DNA from: Spironucleus salmonicida
Taxonomy: Eukaryota > Fornicata > Diplomonadida > Hexamitidae
DNA: 64,000 bases
Direction of reading: 5' to 3'
Assembly: GCA_000497125.2 (NCBI GenBank)
Contig: CM035320.1
Span: 1,571,197 to 1,635,196, forward strand
Part shown: positions 59,467 to 64,000 of the stretch, piece by piece
How positions within the stretch are numbered: position 1 is the stretch's first letter
Layout: the number at the start of each line of letters is the position of its first letter
Translations under genes and position numbers: made by a program
Notes under the pieces: model-generated
What the model was told of the DNA's origin: nothing
Database searches by the model: none
What the model saw: only the letters and a program-made list of their open reading frames with translations

Positions 59467-60813
59467 ATGAAAATATCAGTCTCAAAGTTTGAAGGATTGA
59501 AGCAGAGTTTAAATAATGAAATGTGCTAAATTTTAGAATTAACTAAATAAAAATATTAGATTTTAGTACCAGATGATACTATAATTAAGATATTTAACTT
59601 GGATTTTGAAGTTTAGCTGTTTACATAAACAGCAGTTTCGCTGCCATAAATTGGTACCAGCGGGAGCAACATTATTAAAGATCTATTAATTTTATAGTTA
59701 AGAACTGATAAATTTATACTAGTTTTGTTGAAAAGCAATATTTTATTAGTTTATGATTCATTATTTTGCATTATTACATATTTTGCACCTGATAAAATTT
59801 TTAGCGATAAGTTAACACCAATCAGTTTATCTATAGATGCAAATAGTGCATAATATTAATTTTCAATTTTTTATAGTACTGTGGTTTTTCATTTTACATA
59901 TAAAGCTTTTGAGGATAGTATATATAAAAGGTAAAATGTAGTGTTTAATGAATCTTCTTAAGTTTAAATGAATGGTAACATTCTTTTAGTGTAAAATTAT
60001 GGTATTTAATAAAGCATTTAACCAATTTAATAATTTATCTCTTATGATTTATAATCTTTATAGGATTCACTTTTATAAAAGTGTAACAAACTAGTAACTT
60101 TGTAATAACATTTATATAGAATTTCTACGTTTTCTGGACTAACTAAAATTTCACCTTTATACTAATATAAAACTAATTTTATTGAACCTACTACTTAAGT
60201 TTTACAAGGTATGGATTAATTTAAATAAAAACTTACTTCTTAATTGCTAGTATAATAACATAATCTTTAATTTATTGTAAATTAGGTAGAATTAGATAAT
60301 TATTTATCTTTGAATTACGTAGGAAAATATCTTATTGAAAACTTCAACTGGTAATTTTAAAAATCAAATATTTAAACAATTCCTTAATCCAAGAAGCATA
60401 GTATTTTTGCAAAAACAAAAGCATTTTTGTAATAAAAATAAGATATTGATGCAAATAGTTTAGTTCCTAGTAGTTTTAAATATCTATATTATCATGACTA
60501 ATTTGAGAATTATAATTCGGTGCTGATTATAGATAATGAAATATTTGTCTATAGATTAGATTAATTTGCGCTTCTATCGAATTATTTATTTATAGGAGAC
60601 TCTATAACTTTAATAAATTCCTATATTTTCAAAGAATAATTAATAATTTATTAAGAAAATAATGGTGATATTAAGAAATGCGTCTTGACACTTCCTGGAC
60701 TAATTTTATAATCAAATCAATCTGATATATTCTAACTTAAACTTAACTAATCGTGCTAAGCATTATTTAATGTTTTTGATGAATATTTTGTAACATGTAG
60801 TTTATTAGAATGA
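59467..60813 (+). CDS. Hypothetical protein, 448 aa
   Basis: ATG 59467 to TGA 60811-60813. The sequence is mostly beta-type with repeated short hydrophobic strands separated by polar Asn/Gln/Ser/Asp turns (LRTDKFILVLLKSNILLVYD, IFYSTVVFHFTYK, SVLIIDNEIFVYRLD). Spacing of such strands suggests a beta-propeller, possibly WD-like, but no WD dipeptides or other diagnostic motifs are seen. Gln is very frequent, nearly always as TAA or TAG. There is no membrane segment. Fold suggestion only. Confidence 0.6.
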
Positions 60814-60852
60814 TATACTATTTTTAAGACTAAAATTATCAAATTAATTTCT

Positions 60853-61167
60853 ATGCCGGGGAAGTATAAAAACTAATCGGATAAGATTATTAAGCTTTAT
60901 TTATAGCATAAGATTTTTTAATAGATTCTAAAATCAAAAAGTACTAATATATTATATGTATTTTCGTATAATTTTATCACCGCAATTATTATTTTATATG
61001 TATTTTTGAATGTATATTTAATATTAATTTTGATCAATTGTATAATATAGATATAATAAGATAAGTGGCAGTAGGTTATAAAATATAATTTCTAATTTAT
61101 ATTTTATACATGTAAAAATTATGTTTTTAGTATGTAATATCATATAGTTAAATTCATTAACCTATGA
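60853..61167 (+). CDS. Possible small membrane protein, 104 aa
   Basis: ATG 60853 to TGA 61165-61167. The start MPGKYKNQSDK is basic, then residues about 33-66 form one long or two closely spaced membrane helices (ITAIIILYVFLNVYLILILI). The C-terminal part is polar with aromatic residues. It fills most of a gap between two genes, and the stop-to-start spacing (39 bases) fits the rest of the window. AT-rich DNA can give hydrophobic frames by chance, so this remains a candidate. Confidence 0.4.
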
Positions 61168-61190
61168 TCAAAATTAAAAACTAAGAAATA

Positions 61191-61215
61191 TTATAATATT
61201 AATATATAATATAAT
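61191..61215. promoter_or_regulatory. AT-only core promoter candidate
   Basis: TTATAATATTAATATATAAT continuing into ATAAT lies 21-45 bases before the ATG at 61236. Confidence 0.4.
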
Positions 61216-61235
61216 GTGACTAACTTATTTACTTA

Positions 61236-61886
61236 ATGGACTTTATTGATCTCCCATCGTTCTTTAATGGCGAATACAGTATATAAGAAAGTGTATCTGC
61301 ATCTAATCTTTAAGTTAATAAATCATCTATTGAGGTGATAAAGCCTCTTATTCATAGTAATTTTATAACAAATCATACAATAAAAATTGATGGTAAGACA
61401 TACATTGATATGGAACTTATTGCAGCAAATCCAGAATATGCAATTGAATAATCTGATCTATTATTTTAAGCATAAAGTAAGTAAAAGAAGCCTTTAAGTT
61501 TCATCAATCATATTAACTAAGTTTAACAGTAATATAAAACACTACATAGTGATAGGTCTAAATTTAAATGGGAAGAAGATTAATCTTTAATATTTTAAAT
61601 TATAGTAACATCATTGGGAGTTTCATCAGTTAAACCAAAATAAATATCATAGTTTTTCCCTATTGACTTTAACGTGGATCTATAATCATTAGCTATGTAA
61701 TTATTAAAATATAGACAAAGATTAGTAAAAGATAACAATTTATAAAATTTAGATGATCTAAAAAATTATCATTAAGCTTATAATGTTAGTCACTAAAAAA
61801 TTGTTGAGATTTCTTAAAAATGGAGGGACATAAACTTTTAAGGGTTATCTGATATTCAAATTAAAGATATACTTAAGCAGTTGTGA
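61236..61886 (+). CDS. Unknown protein A of a convergent related pair, 216 aa
   Basis: ATG 61236 to TGA 61884-61886. The first 30 residues are variable; then comes a conserved-looking core, including ITNHTIKIDGKTYIDMELIA, a Gln/Lys-rich linker, SLIFQIIVTSLGVSS, a helical VDLQSLAMQLLKYRQRL segment and the end KWRDINFQGLSDIQIKDIL. The same sequence of blocks, in the same order, occurs in the gene at 61893-62477 on the other strand (for example VLATVIQSLGI, VDLHSISQFFQYYKQQI and KWKNLDFKEFTDIQIKSYI), so the two are paralogs. No known family was recognised. The KWEEDQSLIFQIIV region recalls a SANT/Myb helix, but that is speculative. Confidence 0.65.
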
Positions 61887-61892
61887 TTGGAG

Positions 61893-62477
61893 TCATTTTA
61901 ATTAATCTATATATGATTTTATTTGGATATCCGTAAACTCTTTGAAGTCTAAATTTTTCCATTTTAATGCAATATCATTGATAGGATTAAATTTAAATAA
62001 ATTAGGTACCATCCAATTTTCAATTTAATTAACACTATGCAATGCATAATCTATTTTGATCTACTATTTATAATATTAAAAAAATTATGAAATTGAATGT
62101 AAATCTACGTCAATTTTATCTTTAATTAAACTATGGACCTTAAAAGATGTAGTCTTTAATATTCCCAGCGATTATATAACGGTGGCTAAAACTTTTTAAT
62201 CAAATATGCTTAGATAACCCAAAATTTATTCAGGAGATATATCTATTACTTAAGCTTGTTTTATCATTTTAATTAACCGATATATATCATCTTTATTCAT
62301 ATTTTCTAGTAAGCTAATGTCAATATAACGTTTTTATCTATGGATCAAAATAAAATGATCTATATCAGAAGTTGACAAAGGGAAGTCACAAAAAGAATCA
62401 TTCTCCTCAAAAGAAACTTTATAACTAGAATCTGTAGAAGTATCTGAGCTATATTCACTTAATGTCCTTTCTGTCAT
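61893..62477 (-). CDS. Unknown protein B, paralog of the neighbouring gene, 194 aa
   Basis: Minus-strand frame from ATG 62477 to the TGA ending at 61893. A Ser/Thr/acidic N-terminus (MTERTLSEYSSDTSTDSS) precedes HFILIHRQKRYIDISLLE, then a helical region, VLATVIQSLGILKTT, VDLHSISQFFQYYKQQI and the C-terminus KWKNLDFKEFTDIQIKSYI. These blocks align in order with protein A at 61236-61886. Six bases separate the two stops, so the pair is tail-to-tail, as left by an inverted duplication. The N-terminal extension is the most divergent part. Function unknown. Confidence 0.65.
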
Positions 62478-62535
62478 TTTAATTTAGATTTTTTTTCTGA
62501 TATGAAGTGGTAAAAGTATAGATTAAATATAATAT

Positions 62536-63234
62536 TCATTGTGATTATTTGTATAAACACAAATGTTTTTGAATATCAAAATCATAAATTTGATTAATAA
62601 ATTTAGTAACGAAAAGCTTATCATAATATATATAACTCCAGCACACTAAAGGTGATGGAAAAGGTGGGCTCAAATACTATTTAAAATTTTCAGATAGGTC
62701 TAGTAAAATAGAATGAGAGTTTAAAAATGTAAAGACTATAAAAGAATCCGACTCAAATGAAACTATATCAGACTATAGAGTAACACCACTTTTGATTTTT
62801 ATAATTTAATTTTGACTAACTTCATAAATGTTTAATTAATAATCTATAACATAAGTAATACCATTATAATAATGAATAATACAATTTTAAAATTCTTACA
62901 GATACAATATATTACCTGACTAATCTAATACTGATAAATTTCCTTGGCTATAAACTAGAAATTTATCACCATACAAATCATAAGAATCAACTAGTTGTAA
63001 CTAAGATACTTCCTCAATATTATCTTGATTATATCTAAATAAATATGATTTATCGTTGTTTGAATGAATTCCATAGAACAAGTTACTAATATTAACTGAT
63101 TTAGAAGGATACTTTTAACTATATGGAAAGATAATTGGTTTATCCATGATTTTCTTTAACTCTAAGTTATACAATGAGGCTAAATTATTATCGTAAGAAT
63201 ATAAAATATTTTAATCTTTATGTAGGAATTGCAT
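62536..63234 (-). CDS. Hypothetical protein, 232 aa, propeller-like
   Basis: Minus-strand frame from ATG 63234 to the TGA ending at 62536. It has repeating beta-type units with Tyr/Leu/Ile strands and Asp/Asn/Gly turns (LYSYDNNLASLYNLELKKI, SYDLYGDKFLVYSQGNLSVL, ITYVIDYQLNIYEVSQN). This suggests half a beta-propeller or a short one; no WD or kelch signature was found. It lies upstream of protein B on the same strand with 58 bases between, probably with its own promoter. Confidence 0.55.
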
Positions 63235-63584
63235 TTTCGAAATTATGAACCTTCAGTAAATAATATATTATTAATATTAATTAATAGAAATTATTTAGAA
63301 TTTTAATGTCTATTTTTATACAAAAAATAATACTAGATGATTTACTCTTATAAGATAATTACTAACAAAATTATAATTGGTTCATAGATTTTACTTACAT
63401 ATTGAATTTCATACCCTTCATAATACATATTCATTCAATCTATAATAGTTAAGCCTAATATTGATTACTTAATGTTAGTTAATATTATATTTTTAAATAT
63501 CTCTAGTAAACAAATTATGTTGAAAATAACAAAATTATATATTTTTCTAATACATCATAGATAATATATTTTTACATTTCAATA
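63235..63584. other. AT-rich intergenic stretch
   Basis: 350 bases between two divergent genes with no convincing frame. It is nearly pure A+T in places (for example about 63480-63570) and probably includes promoters for both. Confidence 0.45.
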
Positions 63585-64000
63585 ATGATTCTCATTCTTT
63601 AAATTGACTGCTAGGTTTCTACCTGTGCTGCGCTAAATTTCCTTCCTCACATATCGAGTATTCCAAAAAATATAGATTTGCGTGAACTTGGCCTTATTAC
63701 TAGTGCAAAGTCGTAGGGAAACTGCTTTGCTTCATTTGCTATTATCATGAACTCGTTACTAGAAAATGCTATTTTACTTGTTTAAGATGTCACGTAAAGA
63801 GATTTTTGGCGTAAAAATGCAAATGAGTTATCATTATCAACATAGTTTTTGTTAAGCAACACCCGTGGTGCTAGCGCTTATTGTGATGGAGGAGATGCAG
63901 TAAAAGGGCTTAATTATTTATATTCATCCAATATCACTACTGTAGAACTAGAAATTAATTTTCCATATAAACCAGAGCATTTTATAGAGAGATATTTTAA
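63585..64000 (+). CDS. Papain-like cysteine protease relative, 5' part, Ser at the catalytic position
   Basis: ATG 63585, open to the window end (138 codons visible). A short hydrophobic start could be a signal peptide. The mature-like region begins with IDLRELGLITSAKSQGNC, then FASFAII, matching the papain DWR-x-x-G-x-V-T-x-VK-x-QG-x-CGSCWAF block. The oxyanion Gln is present (Q44), the first disulphide Cys is present (C47), but the next position, where the catalytic Cys should be, is Ser (S50, codon TCA). LSTQFLLS and AYCDGGDAVKGLNYL match the LS-x-Q-x-LVDC and C-x-GG-x-x-x-x-A-x-x-YL elements. The catalytic His and Asn lie beyond the window. The usual propeptide is not visible before it, so the gene may encode only the mature domain. 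Confidence 0.75.

Noticed and set aside
60814-61235. tRNA or structural RNA in the gap
   Set aside because: No cloverleaf-like pairing or conserved box was seen, and a membrane-protein frame covers most of it.
1-64000. Window full of pseudogenes or broken genes under the standard code
   Set aside because: Frames are continuous once TAR is Gln; breaks are only TAA or TAG, and motifs such as P-loops and HRD/DFG are intact.
1-64000. Ciliate origin
   Set aside because: The code would fit, but no short introns are seen in very long genes and the proteins are more divergent than ciliate ones. Kept as the second choice.

Overview
The window is nuclear DNA of a microbial eukaryote that reads TAA and TAG as glutamine and stops only at TGA. 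Read with the standard code, almost every gene breaks into short pieces. With TAR = Gln the same DNA gives about 40 long, intronless, closely packed genes, and several recovered proteins carry intact family motifs. Strong A+T richness, absence of visible introns (one open frame runs 16.7 kb), intergenic gaps of mostly 6 to 150 bases, short AT-rich boxes just before the ATGs, very divergent proteins and abundant coiled-coil and kinase genes best fit a hexamitid diplomonad (Spironucleus, Hexamita or Trepomonas type). A ciliate or an oxymonad using the same code is less likely but not excluded. No rRNA, tRNA, virus-like element or transposon was recognised.

Layout. 1-10 kb: 3' end of an SLC35F-type transporter, a 1483-residue protein with a DBF4-type zinc finger, two unknown proteins, dephospho-CoA kinase with a C-terminal membrane anchor, and two GC-richer coiled-coil or low-complexity genes. 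10-15 kb: a two-TM protein, then a 1236-residue coiled-coil gene on the minus strand containing about 5.5 copies of a 501-bp repeat that look identical, then adenylate kinase 6. 15-25 kb: unknown proteins, a coiled-coil protein, a Derlin-like protein, a Gln-rich coiled-coil protein and a two-domain AAA ATPase. 25-27 kb: an AT-rich gap and a Q/N/K-rich coiled-coil gene. 27-44 kb: one 5563-codon frame that looks like a very divergent dynein heavy chain. 44-56 kb: coiled-coil proteins, an unknown protein, an ISWI remodeller, a Polo-like kinase and an importin-5-like karyopherin. 55-64 kb: two more kinases, a TAF10-like and an H2A-type histone-fold protein transcribed divergently, further unknown genes, a tail-to-tail pair of related genes, and the start of a papain-like protease whose catalytic cysteine position is serine.

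Functional themes are chromatin and transcription (ISWI, TAF10-like, histone-fold protein), cell cycle and cytoskeleton (Polo kinase, NEK-like kinase, DBF4-type finger, dynein-like giant, many coiled coils), and membrane or trafficking functions (Derlin, SLC35F, importin). Neighbouring genes are not an operon: strands alternate freely and each start has its own AT-rich box. Roughly a third of the stop codons sit in the context AGTGA, several as AGTGAAT, which resembles the AGTRAAY poly(A) signal known from Giardia. Family assignments come from motifs read by eye; no database search was run.
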